Below, piece after piece: positions 8,735 to 20,117 of a stretch of DNA of 58,456 nucleotides (within the stretch, counting starts at the first letter, position 1; the number at the start of each line of letters is the position of its first letter). The notes beneath the pieces are model-generated. The model was not told where the DNA came from, did not search any database, and saw only the letters and a list, made by a program, of their open reading frames with translations. The stretch lies in the NCBI GenBank assembly GCA_024653965.1, contig JANLGW010000057.1, forward strand, positions 1 through 58,456, in the 5' to 3' direction. Source of the stretch: Rhodospirillales bacterium (GTDB taxonomy: Bacteria > Pseudomonadota > Alphaproteobacteria > Rhodospirillales > Magnetovibrionaceae). The translations under genes were made by a program, and so were the position numbers.

Positions 8735-9142
8735 ATGAACGTCAAATGGCCAGTCTATCTGTCGGCCCCAGTCTATCTGGGGGCATTTCTTTTGTCGGCA
8801 GGCGTAGCTCATGCCCAAGAGGGAAGCGTAACGATTTTGTCGCCGATGGAAGGTGCCCAATTCATGGGCGGGGAAGGCCCGCACATGCTCGATTATAAGG
8901 TCGATCCCGGTCCGAACGGTGATCATGTCCACGTGTATGTGGATGAGGCGGAAGTGGGCATCCTGCGCGAGTTGTCGGGCAGCTACCCGTTGCGAGGCCT
9001 TGGACCCGGTGCGCATGCCATTTGTATTAAGGTCGTCAATAAGGCGCACACGCCTGTCGGTGTTGAGCGTTGCGTTAATGTAACCGCCTCTATGCGACCG
9101 GGTGGAATGGGGAATCCCCCTCCGTCAATGCCGGGTTACTGA
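8735..9142 (+). CDS. Secreted protein of unknown function, beta-rich
   Basis: The product is 135 residues from the ATG at 8735, which has a GGGGAGG ribosome site; an upstream in-frame start at 8615 would hide the signal peptide. The first ~27 residues are a signal peptide ending AHA, so the protein is periplasmic. The mature part (VTILSPMEGAQF..., HVHVYVDEAEVG) looks like a small Ig-like or DUF4399-like beta sandwich. It has two cysteines that could pair and a Met/Pro/Gly tail. The next gene, a membrane protein, begins directly after the stop, so the two are probably co-expressed. Family assignment is tentative. Confidence 0.75.
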   Translation: MNVKWPVYLSAPVYLGAFLLSAGVAHAQEGSVTILSPMEGAQFMGGEGPHMLDYKVDPGPNGDHVHVYVDEAEVGILRELSGSYPLRGLGPGAHAICIKVVNKAHTPVGVERCVNVTASMRPGGMGNPPPSMPGY

Positions 9143-9556
9143 GTGTTGATCCAAAACTTAGCATACGCCTTGGTGCAGGTGATCCATAACCTGGGCGCGG
9201 TGGTCTTAGTTGGGGTGCCGTTTTTCGTGTTGCTTCGCGCCGATGGTGGTGAAGCGGTGCGTCGTCGTGCAGCTTGGGCGGTGCTTGCCGTCTGGGTGGT
9301 GCAAGCGGCGAGCGGTACTGCCTTCGGGGCGGTCAGTTATTATTTTTACGCCCGGTTTCCTGAGCTTCATGCCATCGCCGTTGTGGCGCTGGTGGTGAAG
9401 GTGGGCTGCGCCGTTGCGGGTTTTTCATTGGCGGTGTTGTATCTGCGCGCCCGCCCGCCCACCAACCCCTTTTTAAAGGACGGGGTTTGGCGGGTATTGG
9501 CGGGGCTGGGCTTGGCGGCGATCACCGCCGCAGCGTTTCTCAGGTGGTTCGCTTGA
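9143..9556 (+). CDS. Four-helix membrane protein of unknown function
   Basis: The product is 137 residues from a GTG (9143) that follows the upstream stop with no gap; a TTG at 9146 is an alternative start. Four hydrophobic segments are visible at about 8-27, 42-64, 73-99 and 114-133. A histidine in the first helix (VIHNLGAVV) and another in HAIAVV could bind heme or metal, but no known motif was recognised. Tight coupling to the secreted protein upstream suggests a joint envelope function. Confidence 0.7.
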   Translation: MLIQNLAYALVQVIHNLGAVVLVGVPFFVLLRADGGEAVRRRAAWAVLAVWVVQAASGTAFGAVSYYFYARFPELHAIAVVALVVKVGCAVAGFSLAVLYLRARPPTNPFLKDGVWRVLAGLGLAAITAAAFLRWFA

Positions 9557-9578
9557 TGGACACTGCGGGGTCGTTAGA

Positions 9579-9917
9579 TCATCCCGCCAATTGGCTGGCG
9601 AACCAAGTGATGATCCATAGGGCGGGCATCAGCGGCAAAAAGCGCCCGGCTTCCATGTTGCCGCGGTTGATTTGGTTCCAGGTGTAACCATTGCACACCA
9701 GCCACACCACCGGGCTTAAGCCGCCCCAGATCACCACGTACCAGTAAAAAAGCTCGTGATCGACGGGGGCGTCGGCGCTGTTGATAAAGCCGTTCACCGC
9801 CAGCAGCGTCACCCAAATCACCGGAATGCCGGTGGCCACGGCGAGAATCTTGACCAAACTTTTCTGCGCGGCGGCGATTTCTTCGGGAGTGCGGGTGTCG
9901 ATACGGGCATCGGCCAT
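9579..9917 (-). CDS. Small membrane protein of unknown function
   Basis: The product is 112 residues from the ATG at 9917 with an AAGGA ribosome site. The N-terminus is hydrophilic (TPEEIAAAQKSLVK). Hydrophobic segments follow at about 24-45, 60-78 and 92-110, with several tryptophans in the second half. It is convergent with the four-helix protein gene, which ends 22 bases away. No family was recognised and nothing indicates a function. Confidence 0.65.
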   Translation of the reverse strand: MADARIDTRTPEEIAAAQKSLVKILAVATGIPVIWVTLLAVNGFINSADAPVDHELFYWYVVIWGGLSPVVWLVCNGYTWNQINRGNMEAGRFLPLMPALWIITWFASQLAG

Positions 9918-9993
9918 GGTGGAACGTCCTTAACAAAAATGGGAAGCGTGAAACAAAATGGGCAGGGGACTATCCCCGCCAGGGGCGTCCGCG

Positions 9994-10398
9994 TCAACCG
10001 TTTCGCGCCGTAATCGTTATTTTGCACAATAAATTGAGCGCCGAAAGGTCCGTCTCGCCCGCTTCGGTGGCCATAAAGAACATGCCCGGCACAAAACGGA
10101 CCGGCACCGTAAGCATTACTTGGCCGCCGGAGTTTTCAAGGGTATGGGGCGGCAAGTGGTCGCCTAAGGTGGTGCCGGTCTGTAGTAAAAACCAACTGAG
10201 CATCTCGTCGCAGGAAAAACGCAACCCGCTGGAATGTTGCACAAAAATTTCGGCGTTTTCCCGGTGTTGCTCAAATGCTTCGACGGCGCTGTCGGCGAGT
10301 TTGAGGTTGCGGCCCTGTGGATGATGGAAATCCACGTCCAGGCCGACGTGTTCGACGATGAAAACGAGGTCTGCAGTTTCCCGCCCAGGTCGCAACAT
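9994..10398 (-). CDS. Conserved-looking hypothetical cytosolic protein
   Basis: The product is 134 residues. The ATG at 10398 overlaps the stop of the upstream desaturase-like gene by one base (TAATG), so the two are translationally coupled. An open frame running back to 10596 is only the out-of-frame shadow of that neighbour. No signal peptide or membrane segment is visible. The composition is that of an ordinary soluble alpha/beta protein, and I recognise no motif. Coupling suggests that it works with or is regulated like the desaturase-like enzyme. Confidence 0.65.
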   Translation of the reverse strand: MLRPGRETADLVFIVEHVGLDVDFHHPQGRNLKLADSAVEAFEQHRENAEIFVQHSSGLRFSCDEMLSWFLLQTGTTLGDHLPPHTLENSGGQVMLTVPVRFVPGMFFMATEAGETDLSALNLLCKITITARNG

Positions 10399-11267
10399 TA
10401 TGGTTTGTCGCTGTGCGTTGGCCAATCGCGGCGGTTGATGGCGTAGCCTCCGGTACCGATAGGGGCGCGAAACGGTTGGGTGATGAGCTTGTCCAAGCGT
10501 TCTTCGACGGGGTCGCGAAACATGTCCAGCCCGATGGTCATGCCTTCGTGCCCGCCTTCGGGTTGCGCTTGATAAGTACCGAACAGTCGATCCCAAAGGG
10601 ACAGGTTGAACCCAAAATTGGAATTGGTCTCATGGGGCAACACGGAATGATGCACGCGGTGAAAGTCCGGCGTTACCAGCAGCACGCGCAGGCCTGCGTC
10701 GATGTTTAAGGGTAGGCGCACGTTGGCGTGGTTGAACATGGCCATGGCGTTTAAGATGATTTCAAACAACAGCACCGCCACTGGGCTGGCGCCGATCAGC
10801 GCAATAACGGCAAATTTAATGGCGAGCGAGAGCAAGATTTCCAAGGGGTGAAAGCGCGCCCCGGTGGTGACGTCATAATCCAAATCCGCATGGTGCAGGC
10901 GATGCAAGCGCCACAGGATCGGCACGGCGTGAACCATCACGTGTTGCAGCCAGATGGCAAAATCTAAAAAGACGATGGCGGCGATAATTTCAAGCCAGAG
11001 CGGCCAATCTTGCAGGTTCAGCACGCCCCAACCGTTGTTTGCGCATAAGCCTGCGAACGCCACCGGGCCTAAGGGCAGAACCAAGCGGGCGACGATGGTG
11101 TTGATCCCCACTAGGCCTAAATTGGAAAACCACCGCAGCGGTTTGGAGACCGTCAACGTCCGGCGTGGTGCCGCCAGTTCCCATCCGGTCATGATGGCGA
11201 AGACGCCGAAAAAAGCCGAAAGGCGGATAAAGGGTTCATATGCAAGTATGGCGTTGGCGCTGGTCAT
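10398..11267 (-). CDS. Sterol desaturase / fatty acid hydroxylase family protein
   Basis: This is a membrane di-iron oxygenase-family protein of 289 residues. The histidine clusters are visible: HVMVH at about residue 108, HRLHHADLDYD at about 122, NHANV near 178 and HRVHHS near 203. They match the eight-histidine pattern of the family. Four to five hydrophobic segments surround them. The C-terminal motif LWDRLFGTY is also typical. The substrate (lipid, carotenoid or hopanoid) cannot be told from sequence. A coupled small gene follows. Confidence 0.88.
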   Translation of the reverse strand: MTSANAILAYEPFIRLSAFFGVFAIMTGWELAAPRRTLTVSKPLRWFSNLGLVGINTIVARLVLPLGPVAFAGLCANNGWGVLNLQDWPLWLEIIAAIVFLDFAIWLQHVMVHAVPILWRLHRLHHADLDYDVTTGARFHPLEILLSLAIKFAVIALIGASPVAVLLFEIILNAMAMFNHANVRLPLNIDAGLRVLLVTPDFHRVHHSVLPHETNSNFGFNLSLWDRLFGTYQAQPEGGHEGMTIGLDMFRDPVEERLDKLITQPFRAPIGTGGYAINRRDWPTHSDKP

Positions 11268-11391
11268 AGCTTCAGTTTGCCCGCATGATGAAAATGCAGC
11301 AAGCGTTAACGCAACGGGTTGGTTTTAGACCGATTTTCTCTGGTCACGATCAAAGGCCTGGGTCAAGATAGGGGCGTCGAAAGAGCGGCTT

Positions 11392-12555
11392 ATGATGGAC
11401 ACGCCACAATTGTCAGAATTGCCTGCAGAACCCGCGCCCGGCCCGTTGGTTGAATACCGTCGCCGCATTGCGTCCGGCGAACTGCGCCATGATCCGGCTC
11501 AGGCATTGGCGGTGGAAAAGCTGCAAAGCTTGCACAAGGCGCTCATATCCTATGAAGCTCAGCGGGGCATGGTCAGTTGGAAGGAACGCTTCGGTCTGGA
11601 GCGCAGGCGCGACGATCCCCCCCAGGGCATCTATTTTTATGGCGGCGTAGGGCGGGGAAAATCCATGTTGATGGATATGTTTTTTGAAGACGCCCCGGTC
11701 AAACGCAAACGCCGGGTGCATTTCCATGCCTTCATGCAGCAGGTGCATATGCGCCTGAATGAATACCGTAAGTTCAAGGGGCGCGAATCCGATCCCATTC
11801 CGGCCGTAGCCCAACAAATCGCCAACGAAGCGACCCTGTTTTGTTTTGATGAATTTCAGGTGCGCGACATCACCGATGCGATGATTTTAAGACGGCTGTT
11901 CGAGACGCTGTTTCAGTGCGGGGTGGTGGTGGTCGCGACCTCCAACCGGCCGCCGCGCGACCTCTACAAAGATGGCCTGCAGCGCGAACAGTTCTTGCCG
12001 TTTATCGACTTGATCGAAACGAAGATGGACGTTCTGGCGCTGGAAGGTAAAACCGATTACCGCCTGGAACAGATGCGCGCATTGGATATGTATATTACCC
12101 CCGATGATGCCGTCGCGCGCGCCAAGCTCGAAGCGGCGTTTACCCGGCTGACCCACGGCGCGCGCACCCATGCGGCGTCGATCCCGGTGCAGGGCCGCGA
12201 CGTTGCTATCCCCAAAGCGGCGCAGGGCGTTGCGCTGGTGAGTTTTAAGGACATCTGCGGCCGCCCCTTGGGGCCCGCGGATTATCTGGAAATTGCCCGG
12301 CGCTTTCATACCTTGATCATTCCCGGCATCCCTAAGATGACGCCGGATAACATGGATATGGCGAGGCGTTTTGTGACGTTGATCGACGCCCTGTACGAAG
12401 GATATGTAAAGCTGATTTGTTCGGCAGATGTGGAGCCGATGGAATTGTACGTCCAAGGCGACGGCGCGTTTGAGTTCGAGCGCACGGCATCGCGCCTTGT
12501 CGAGATGCAATCGTCATCTTACATGGAGTTGAAGCATGCAAAACGCGAAGGTTGA
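11392..12555 (+). CDS. zapE: Cell division protein ZapE (AFG1-family ATPase)
   Basis: ZapE is a P-loop ATPase that associates with the Z-ring and is related to mitochondrial AFG1/LACE1. The 387-residue protein has Walker A GGVGRGKS at residues 84-91, Walker B LFCFDEFQV near 148-156 and the arginine-containing sensor ATSNRPP. The family segment FEFERTASRLVEMQS is at the C-terminus. Two adjacent ATGs (11392, 11395) are possible starts. It lies just upstream of the mdh-suc run, a common arrangement in alphaproteobacteria. Confidence 0.92.
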   Translation: MMDTPQLSELPAEPAPGPLVEYRRRIASGELRHDPAQALAVEKLQSLHKALISYEAQRGMVSWKERFGLERRRDDPPQGIYFYGGVGRGKSMLMDMFFEDAPVKRKRRVHFHAFMQQVHMRLNEYRKFKGRESDPIPAVAQQIANEATLFCFDEFQVRDITDAMILRRLFETLFQCGVVVVATSNRPPRDLYKDGLQREQFLPFIDLIETKMDVLALEGKTDYRLEQMRALDMYITPDDAVARAKLEAAFTRLTHGARTHAASIPVQGRDVAIPKAAQGVALVSFKDICGRPLGPADYLEIARRFHTLIIPGIPKMTPDNMDMARRFVTLIDALYEGYVKLICSADVEPMELYVQGDGAFEFERTASRLVEMQSSSYMELKHAKREG

Positions 12556-12680
12556 CGATTGTACGTCGAGCAACCGCATTTTTGGGGTGATTGACCTTGC
12601 CTCGATGGTAAAATCGCGTTACCACAAAGAATGAATATTGTGCGGCGCAGCATAAGCCGCTGGCGAAAGGCGAAGGATGA

Positions 12681-13769
<1,089 letters not shown>

Positions 13770-13808
13770 CGTTTCGGTGCATATGGGAAGGCCAAAAAGG
13801 AACGCTCG

Positions 13809-14978
13809 ATGAATATTCATGAGTACCAGGCCAAGCAATTGCTGGCAAAGTTCGGCGTTGCGGTGCCGAACGGCAAGGTCGCCTACACCGCCCCGGAAGC
13901 TGAGGCCGTGGCAAAGTATCTCGGCGGCCCGGTATGGGTGGTGAAGGCGCAGATCCATGCGGGCGGTCGTGGCAAGGGCGGCGGCGTGAAGGTCGTGAAA
14001 TCCGTCGAAGATGTACGCGACACGGCCAACCAGATGCTGGGCATGCAATTGGTCACGCATCAAACTGGGCCACAAGGCCGGGAAGTTAAACGGGTTTACG
14101 TCGAGCAGGGTTGCGACATTGCGCGCGAACTCTATTTAAGCTTCCTCATTGATCGCGCCACGTCGCGCATTACCGCCATGGCCTCGACCGAAGGCGGTAT
14201 GGACATTGAGGAAGTGGCGGCGAAAACGCCGGAAAAAATCCTCAAAGTTTCCATCGACCCCGTTACCGGTATGCAGCCATTTCACGCCCGTCAGTTGGCG
14301 TTTGGCTTAGGCCTCGAAGGCAAGCAGGTGGGCTCGGCGGTGAAGCTGATGCTTGCCATGTACAATGCGTTCAATGCGCTCGATGCGTCGCTGATTGAAA
14401 TCAATCCGCTGGTGGTTACCGGTGCAGGCGAGGTGATGGCGTTGGATGCCAAGATGAACTTCGATGACAACGCGCTGTTTCGTCAGAAAGAAGTATCGGA
14501 GCTGCGCGACGAAGACGAAGAAGACCCCGCCGAATTGGAGGCCGCCAAGCACGATCTTAATTACATCAAGCTCGACGGCAACATCGGCTGCATGGTGAAC
14601 GGCGCCGGTTTGGCGATGGCGACCATGGACATCATCAAGCTTTATGGTGGCGCACCGGCAAATTTCCTCGACGTTGGTGGCGGCGCGACCAAGGAACGGG
14701 TTACCACGGCGTTCAAACTGATTTTGTCGGACGCCAATGTGGAGGGCATTTTGGTCAACATTTTCGGCGGCATTATGCGGTGCGACGTGATCGCCGACGG
14801 TGTAGTTGCCGCCGCGCGCGAGGTCAGCCTTAACGTGCCGCTGGTGGTGCGCCTCGAAGGAACCAACGTGGATCTGGGCAAGAAAATTCTGGCGGAATCT
14901 GGGCTGCCCATCGTGTCCGCCGACGATCTGGGCGACGCGGCCCAAAAGGTTGTGCGCGCCGTGAAGGAGGCCCAGTGA
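13809..14978 (+). CDS. sucC: Succinyl-CoA synthetase beta subunit (ADP-forming)
   Basis: SucC carries the ATP-grasp domain of succinyl-CoA synthetase, which couples succinyl-CoA cleavage to nucleotide triphosphate formation. The 389-residue product has the [11 protein letters not shown] start, the grasp segment [14 protein letters not shown], the metal/nucleotide region LIEINPLVV and the CoA-ligase [14 protein letters not shown] and GGGATKE segments. Length is normal. Its TGA overlaps the ATG of sucD by one base, so the two subunits are translationally coupled. Confidence 0.97.
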   Translation: MNIHEYQAKQLLAKFGVAVPNGKVAYTAPEAEAVAKYLGGPVWVVKAQIHAGGRGKGGGVKVVKSVEDVRDTANQMLGMQLVTHQTGPQGREVKRVYVEQGCDIARELYLSFLIDRATSRITAMASTEGGMDIEEVAAKTPEKILKVSIDPVTGMQPFHARQLAFGLGLEGKQVGSAVKLMLAMYNAFNALDASLIEINPLVVTGAGEVMALDAKMNFDDNALFRQKEVSELRDEDEEDPAELEAAKHDLNYIKLDGNIGCMVNGAGLAMATMDIIKLYGGAPANFLDVGGGATKERVTTAFKLILSDANVEGILVNIFGGIMRCDVIADGVVAAAREVSLNVPLVVRLEGTNVDLGKKILAESGLPIVSADDLGDAAQKVVRAVKEAQ

Positions 14979-15853
14979 TGTCCGTTCTTGTCAATTCAGC
15001 CACCAAAGTTATTTGCCAAGGGTTCACCGGGGCGCAAGGTACTTTTCATAGCGAACAAGCCATCGCTTACGGCACCAAAATGGTCGGCGGCGTGACGCCG
15101 GGCAAGGGCGGGGCCAAGCATTTGGATCTGCCGGTGTTTGACACGGTCGCTCAAGCGGTTGGCGCCACCGGCGCCACTGCGACGGTGATTTATGTGCCGC
15201 CGCCGTTTGCCGCCGACGCCATCTTGGAAGCCATCGACGCCGAAATCGGGCTGACGGTATGCATCACCGAAGGCATTCCGGTGCTCGACATGGTGCGGGT
15301 GAAACGTGCGCTGAAGGGTTCGGCGACGCGTCTGATCGGCCCCAACTGCCCGGGCATCATTACACCGGGAGAATGCAAGATCGGTATTATGCCCGGACAC
15401 ATTCACGCGCGCGGCAGCGTCGGCATCGTGTCGCGGTCGGGTACGCTGACTTATGAAGCGGTGGCGCAGACTACCAACGCAGGTCTGGGTCAGTCGACGT
15501 GCATCGGTATTGGCGGCGATCCAGTCAACGGCACCAATTTTATCGATTGCCTGGATGCATTCTTGGGCGACGATGAAACACAAAGCATCATCATGATCGG
15601 CGAGATCGGCGGCACCGCCGAAGAAGAAGCGGCCGAGTTTCTGAAACGTTCCAAGATCAAAAAGCCGGTAGTCGGGTTTATCGCCGGGGTGACGGCGCCG
15701 CCGGGTCGGCGCATGGGCCACGCGGGCGCGATTATTTCCGGTGGTAAAGGCACGGCGGGCGATAAGATCGAAGCCATGAAAAGTGCTGGCATCCATGTTG
15801 CGGATTCTCCCGCAAGTTTAGGCATCACGTTGTTCAACGTTCTGAAGGGTTAA
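14978..15853 (+). CDS. sucD: Succinyl-CoA synthetase alpha subunit
   Basis: SucD binds CoA and carries the phosphohistidine intermediate. The 291-residue protein has the CoA motif [34 protein letters not shown] and the catalytic histidine in [10 protein letters not shown]. The start is the ATG at 14978 overlapping the sucC stop, with AGGAGG just upstream. The GTG three bases earlier is in frame but less likely. It sits in mdh-sucCDAB-lpd. Confidence 0.97.
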   Translation: MSVLVNSATKVICQGFTGAQGTFHSEQAIAYGTKMVGGVTPGKGGAKHLDLPVFDTVAQAVGATGATATVIYVPPPFAADAILEAIDAEIGLTVCITEGIPVLDMVRVKRALKGSATRLIGPNCPGIITPGECKIGIMPGHIHARGSVGIVSRSGTLTYEAVAQTTNAGLGQSTCIGIGGDPVNGTNFIDCLDAFLGDDETQSIIMIGEIGGTAEEEAAEFLKRSKIKKPVVGFIAGVTAPPGRRMGHAGAIISGGKGTAGDKIEAMKSAGIHVADSPASLGITLFNVLKG

Positions 15854-15880
15854 ACAGTCAGGTTTCGCCCGGAGAGGCAA

Positions 15881-18832
15881 ATGGCAGGATCAGCGGATAC
15901 TTTTTTAAGCGGTGCGAACGCGTTGTACGTGGCGGAGTTGTACGCCCGCTACGTGGAAAATCCGGCGACGGTTGATTCTTCGTGGGGTGACTATTTTGCT
16001 GCGCTGGGCGGGACCGAGCGCGAAATTCTCGACGAACTGCGCGGCGCCACGTGGGCACCCAAAGATGCAGGCATCATCGGAAAATCCTCCAACGGCGGGT
16101 TGCAAGCCGAAGCCGTGCGGACGGGTGAGGCGACCGTGCCGCAAGCGGCTTACGGCCAACCCACAGCAAGCCTGCCGCCTAGCGCCGATATTATCCGCGC
16201 CGCCACCAAAGATACCGTCCGCGCCTTGATGCTGATCCGCGCGTACCGCATTCGCGGGCATATGATCGCGAACTTCGATCCTTTGGGGCTTGAAGGCGGC
16301 AATTTCCATCCCGAACTTGATCCGCAGACCTACGGCTTTACCGACGCCGATGTGGATCGGCCCATTTTTATCGATCATGTGCTGGGGCTGGAAACGGCGA
16401 CGTTGCGCGAAATCCTGCGCATCTTGAAAGAGACCTACTGTGGTTCGATCGGCGTGGAGTTTATGCACATCGGTCAGCCTGAGCAGAAGGCCTGGATTCA
16501 GCGACGCATCGAAGGTATTCGCAACCAAACCGATTTCACGTTGAAGGGCAAACGCGCGATCTTGGAACGCTTGGTGGAATCCGAGGGCTTTGAAAAATAC
16601 TTGGACGTGAAGTTCAAGGGCACCAAGCGGTTCGGTTTGGACGGCGGCGAAAGCGTGGTTCCGGCGCTGGAGCAAATCATCAAACGCGGCGGTCAGTTGG
16701 GCGTGAAATATATCTCACTGGGCATGTCGCATCGTGGACGCTTGAATGTGCTGGCCTCGGTGATGCGTAAACCCTACATGGCGATCTTTGCCGAATTTAT
16801 GGGGCGCAGTGTGGTGCCGTCGGAATTGGAAGTGTCGGGTGACGTAAAGTATCACTTAGGGACCAGCGCCGACCGGGTGTTTGATGGCGACGCCATTCAC
16901 TTGTCGTTGGCGGCCAACCCATCACATCTGGAAGCGGTGAATCCGGTGGTGCTGGGCAAGGTGCGCGCCAAGCAAAACCAGATGAAGGATAAAAACCGGG
17001 AACATGTGATGGGCATCTTGCTGCACGGCGACGCCGCGTTCGCAGGGCAGGGCTTGGTGCCGGAAACGTTGGATATGTCACAGCTCAAGGGCTATCAGAC
17101 CGGGGGCACCATCCATATCATCGTCAACAATCAGATCGGCTTCACCACGCATCCGTCGTTTTCGCGCTCGAGCCCGTATCCGTCCGATGTGGCGAAGATG
17201 ATCCAGGCGCCGATCTTTCACGTCAACGCCGACGATCCCGAGGCGGTGGTTCACGTTGCGCGGATTGCTACCGAATTTCGTCAGGAGTTCAGGCGCGACG
17301 TGGTGATCGACATGTTTTGTTACCGCCGTCATGGGCACAACGAAGCCGACGAGCCCATGTTCACCAACCCTATCATGTATAAAGCCATCGCCGCTCATGC
17401 CACGACGCGCGAAATCTATGCGAAGAAGTTGATTAGCGAAGGGGTGATCAGCGAAGCCGACGCCGACAAGATGGTCGCCGATTTCCAGCGTCATCTCGAC
17501 AAGGAACGCGAAGCGGCGGAAAGCTACCGGCCCAATAAGGCCGATTGGCTGGAAGGCAAGTGGAAGGGCCTGTTCTATCTTGAAGGCGCGGAAGAACTGC
17601 GCGAAGAAGACACTTCCGTCGATATGGCGTTGCTCAAGGAAGTCGGTTTAGCCATCTCCGAGCCGCCAAAGAATTTTAATACCAATGCAAAGATTATCCG
17701 CCAGCTTCAAGCCAAGCGTGAAATGATCGAAACCCAAGCACACATCGATTGGGCGACGGCGGAGGCGCTGGCGTTTGGCACCCTGCTGGCGCAGGGTCAT
17801 GGCGTGCGTCTGTCGGGTCAAGATTCCGGGCGCGGCACGTTCTCTCATCGCCACTCCGTCTTGGTGGATCAAGATAACGAAGAACGCTACATCCCGCTCA
17901 ATCATATTCGCCCCGATAGTCAGGCCTATTTTGAAGTCATCGACAGCCCGTTATCGGAAGCTGGGGTGCTGGGCTTTGAATACGGATATTCGCTTTCCGA
18001 TCCGCACAGCCTCGTGTTGTGGGAGGCGCAATTTGGCGATTTTGCCAACGGCGCGCAGGTGATCATCGATCAGTTCGTTTCCAGCGGCGAAACCAAATGG
18101 TTGCGCATGTCGGGGCTGGTGATGCTGTTGCCGCACGGTTACGAGGGCCAGGGGCCGGAACACAGTTCCGCGCGGCCCGAGCGTTATTTACAATTGTGCG
18201 CGGAAGACAACATCCAGGTGGTGAACTGCACCACGCCGGCGCAATACTTTCATGTTCTGCGCCGCCAGTTGTGCCGCAATTACCGCAAACCTTTGATCGT
18301 CATGTCGCCAAAGTCATTGCTGCGCCACAAACTGGTATTTTCCAATTTGGGCGAAATGGGGCCGGATACGCGTTTCCGCCGGGTGTTGCCGGAACACGAT
18401 CAATTGGTTTTGGACAAAAAGGTCAAGCGCGTCATTCTTTGTTCGGGCAAGGTCTATTACGATCTGCTGGAGGCGCGGCGCACGCGCAACATCGATGACG
18501 TCGCCATCGTGCGCTTAGAACAGCTTTATCCCTTCCCGTGGAAAGGTCTGATGCAGCAGTTGGGCCGCTATCCCCATGCCGAAGTCGTGTGGTGCCAGGA
18601 AGAACCGGCAAACATGGGGGCGTGGTTATTCGTTTCCCAGCGGATTGGGACCATTTTGCGCGACTTGAATCATGAATGCACGCACCTGACGTATGTTGGA
18701 CGGCGCGGCGCGGCCAGCCCGGCCACGGGTTCGCTGGCAAAACACAATCAACAGCAGGCCTGGCTCGTTGACCAGGCATTGCAAGGCGATTTGAAACAGT
18801 TGGTGCAACCTAACCAGCGTCCGCACTACTGA
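15881..18832 (+). CDS. sucA: 2-oxoglutarate dehydrogenase E1 component
   Basis: This is the thiamine-diphosphate decarboxylase of the 2-oxoglutarate dehydrogenase complex in the TCA cycle. The 983-residue protein starts with the OdhA helix that docks on E2 (YVAELYARYVENPATVDSSW). It contains the SHRGRLNVL segment and the ThDP motif HGDAAFAGQG...NNQIGFTT. The second half holds the transketolase-like domain with SGQDSGRGTFSHRHSV. Length is typical for proteobacterial E1o. It is followed after 27 bases by the E2 gene. Confidence 0.97.
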   Translation: MAGSADTFLSGANALYVAELYARYVENPATVDSSWGDYFAALGGTEREILDELRGATWAPKDAGIIGKSSNGGLQAEAVRTGEATVPQAAYGQPTASLPPSADIIRAATKDTVRALMLIRAYRIRGHMIANFDPLGLEGGNFHPELDPQTYGFTDADVDRPIFIDHVLGLETATLREILRILKETYCGSIGVEFMHIGQPEQKAWIQRRIEGIRNQTDFTLKGKRAILERLVESEGFEKYLDVKFKGTKRFGLDGGESVVPALEQIIKRGGQLGVKYISLGMSHRGRLNVLASVMRKPYMAIFAEFMGRSVVPSELEVSGDVKYHLGTSADRVFDGDAIHLSLAANPSHLEAVNPVVLGKVRAKQNQMKDKNREHVMGILLHGDAAFAGQGLVPETLDMSQLKGYQTGGTIHIIVNNQIGFTTHPSFSRSSPYPSDVAKMIQAPIFHVNADDPEAVVHVARIATEFRQEFRRDVVIDMFCYRRHGHNEADEPMFTNPIMYKAIAAHATTREIYAKKLISEGVISEADADKMVADFQRHLDKEREAAESYRPNKADWLEGKWKGLFYLEGAEELREEDTSVDMALLKEVGLAISEPPKNFNTNAKIIRQLQAKREMIETQAHIDWATAEALAFGTLLAQGHGVRLSGQDSGRGTFSHRHSVLVDQDNEERYIPLNHIRPDSQAYFEVIDSPLSEAGVLGFEYGYSLSDPHSLVLWEAQFGDFANGAQVIIDQFVSSGETKWLRMSGLVMLLPHGYEGQGPEHSSARPERYLQLCAEDNIQVVNCTTPAQYFHVLRRQLCRNYRKPLIVMSPKSLLRHKLVFSNLGEMGPDTRFRRVLPEHDQLVLDKKVKRVILCSGKVYYDLLEARRTRNIDDVAIVRLEQLYPFPWKGLMQQLGRYPHAEVVWCQEEPANMGAWLFVSQRIGTILRDLNHECTHLTYVGRRGAASPATGSLAKHNQQQAWLVDQALQGDLKQLVQPNQRPHY

Positions 18833-18859
18833 TTCAATTTTTGGGCTTGAGAGGTCGAT

Positions 18860-20092
18860 ATGGCTACCGAAATCAAAGTACCGGCATTAGGTGAATCGGT
18901 CACCGAAGCGACAGTATCGAAGTGGTTCAAAAACCCCGGCGATAGCGTTCAAGTGGATGAATCGCTGTGCGAGCTTGAAACCGACAAGGTTACGGTCGAG
19001 GTGCCATCGCCGGTGGCGGGTGTACTGACATCCATCAATGTGGCGCAAGGGGCCGATGTCGGGGTCGGCGCACTGCTGGGTCTGATCGAAGAGGGTGCCG
19101 TGGCCAAGACTTCTGCACCTCCGTCCAAACCGGCACCCGCACCCGCAGCCGTTGCGGCTTCTTCAAAAGACACGACGCTTTCGCCTGCGGTGCAAAAATT
19201 GGTTAGCGAACACGGCCTCAATCCCGCCACCATTGAAGGCACGGGCAAGGATGGCCGGTTGGTGAAGGGTGACGTGTTGGCGCATCTTGAGGAACAATCT
19301 GCGCCTGCGTCTAAGCCCGCTGTTGCTCCCCAGGCGGCAAAGGCCGCACCGGCTCCGCAGGGCGTGCAATATCCGCCTCGCCCCGTCGGCCCGCGTGAAG
19401 AAAAAGTGCCGATGACGCGGCTGCGCAAACGCATCGCCGAGCGGCTTAAAGAGGCGCAAAACACCGCCGCCATGCTCACCACCTTTAACGAAGTCGACAT
19501 GACCAACGTGATGGCCATGCGCGCGCGTTATAAAGATGGGTTCGAGAAAAAACACGGCGTGAAGCTGGGTTTCATGTCCATCTTCGCCAAGGCCTGCGTC
19601 ACGGCGTTGCGTGAAATCCCCGCCATCAATGCCGAAATCAGCGGCGACGATATCATCTACAAAAATCACTACGACATCGGCATTGCGGTGGGCACCGAAC
19701 AGGGTTTGGTGGTTCCGATCGTGCGCGACGTGGATGCGCTGACGTTTGCCGGGGTCGAAAAGGCGATCAACGATTTTGGCAAGCGCGCGCGCGAAGGCCG
19801 TCTCACAGTGGATGAAATGACCGGCGGCACCTTCACCATCACCAACGGCGGCGTGTTTGGTTCGCTGTTGTCCACGCCCATTTTGAATACGCCGCAATCG
19901 GGCATTTTGGGTATGCACAAAATCCAGCAGCGCGCCATGGTAATGCCGGACGGCTCCATCGCAGCGAGGCCGATGATGTATCTGGCGCTCAGTTACGATC
20001 ACCGCGTCGTCGATGGGCGCGAGGCGGTTACCTTCCTGGTGCGCGTCAAGGAATGCATTGAAGACCCTGAACGCATCATGATCGACGCTTGA
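18860..20092 (+). CDS. sucB: Dihydrolipoyllysine succinyltransferase, E2 of 2-oxoglutarate dehydrogenase
   Basis: This is the core acyltransferase of the complex. Domains in order within 410 residues: one lipoyl domain (residues 1-77, lipoylated K43 in ETDKVTVEV), an Ala/Pro linker, a peripheral-subunit-binding domain (about 107-143, [14 protein letters not shown]), a second Ala/Pro linker, and the catalytic domain. The catalytic domain ends with the active site [13 protein letters not shown]. All key residues are present. It lies between sucA and lpd. Confidence 0.97.
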   Translation: MATEIKVPALGESVTEATVSKWFKNPGDSVQVDESLCELETDKVTVEVPSPVAGVLTSINVAQGADVGVGALLGLIEEGAVAKTSAPPSKPAPAPAAVAASSKDTTLSPAVQKLVSEHGLNPATIEGTGKDGRLVKGDVLAHLEEQSAPASKPAVAPQAAKAAPAPQGVQYPPRPVGPREEKVPMTRLRKRIAERLKEAQNTAAMLTTFNEVDMTNVMAMRARYKDGFEKKHGVKLGFMSIFAKACVTALREIPAINAEISGDDIIYKNHYDIGIAVGTEQGLVVPIVRDVDALTFAGVEKAINDFGKRAREGRLTVDEMTGGTFTITNGGVFGSLLSTPILNTPQSGILGMHKIQQRAMVMPDGSIAARPMMYLALSYDHRVVDGREAVTFLVRVKECIEDPERIMIDA

Positions 20093-20117
20093 AGTCTCAG
20101 TTGATAAGGACCTCCTC

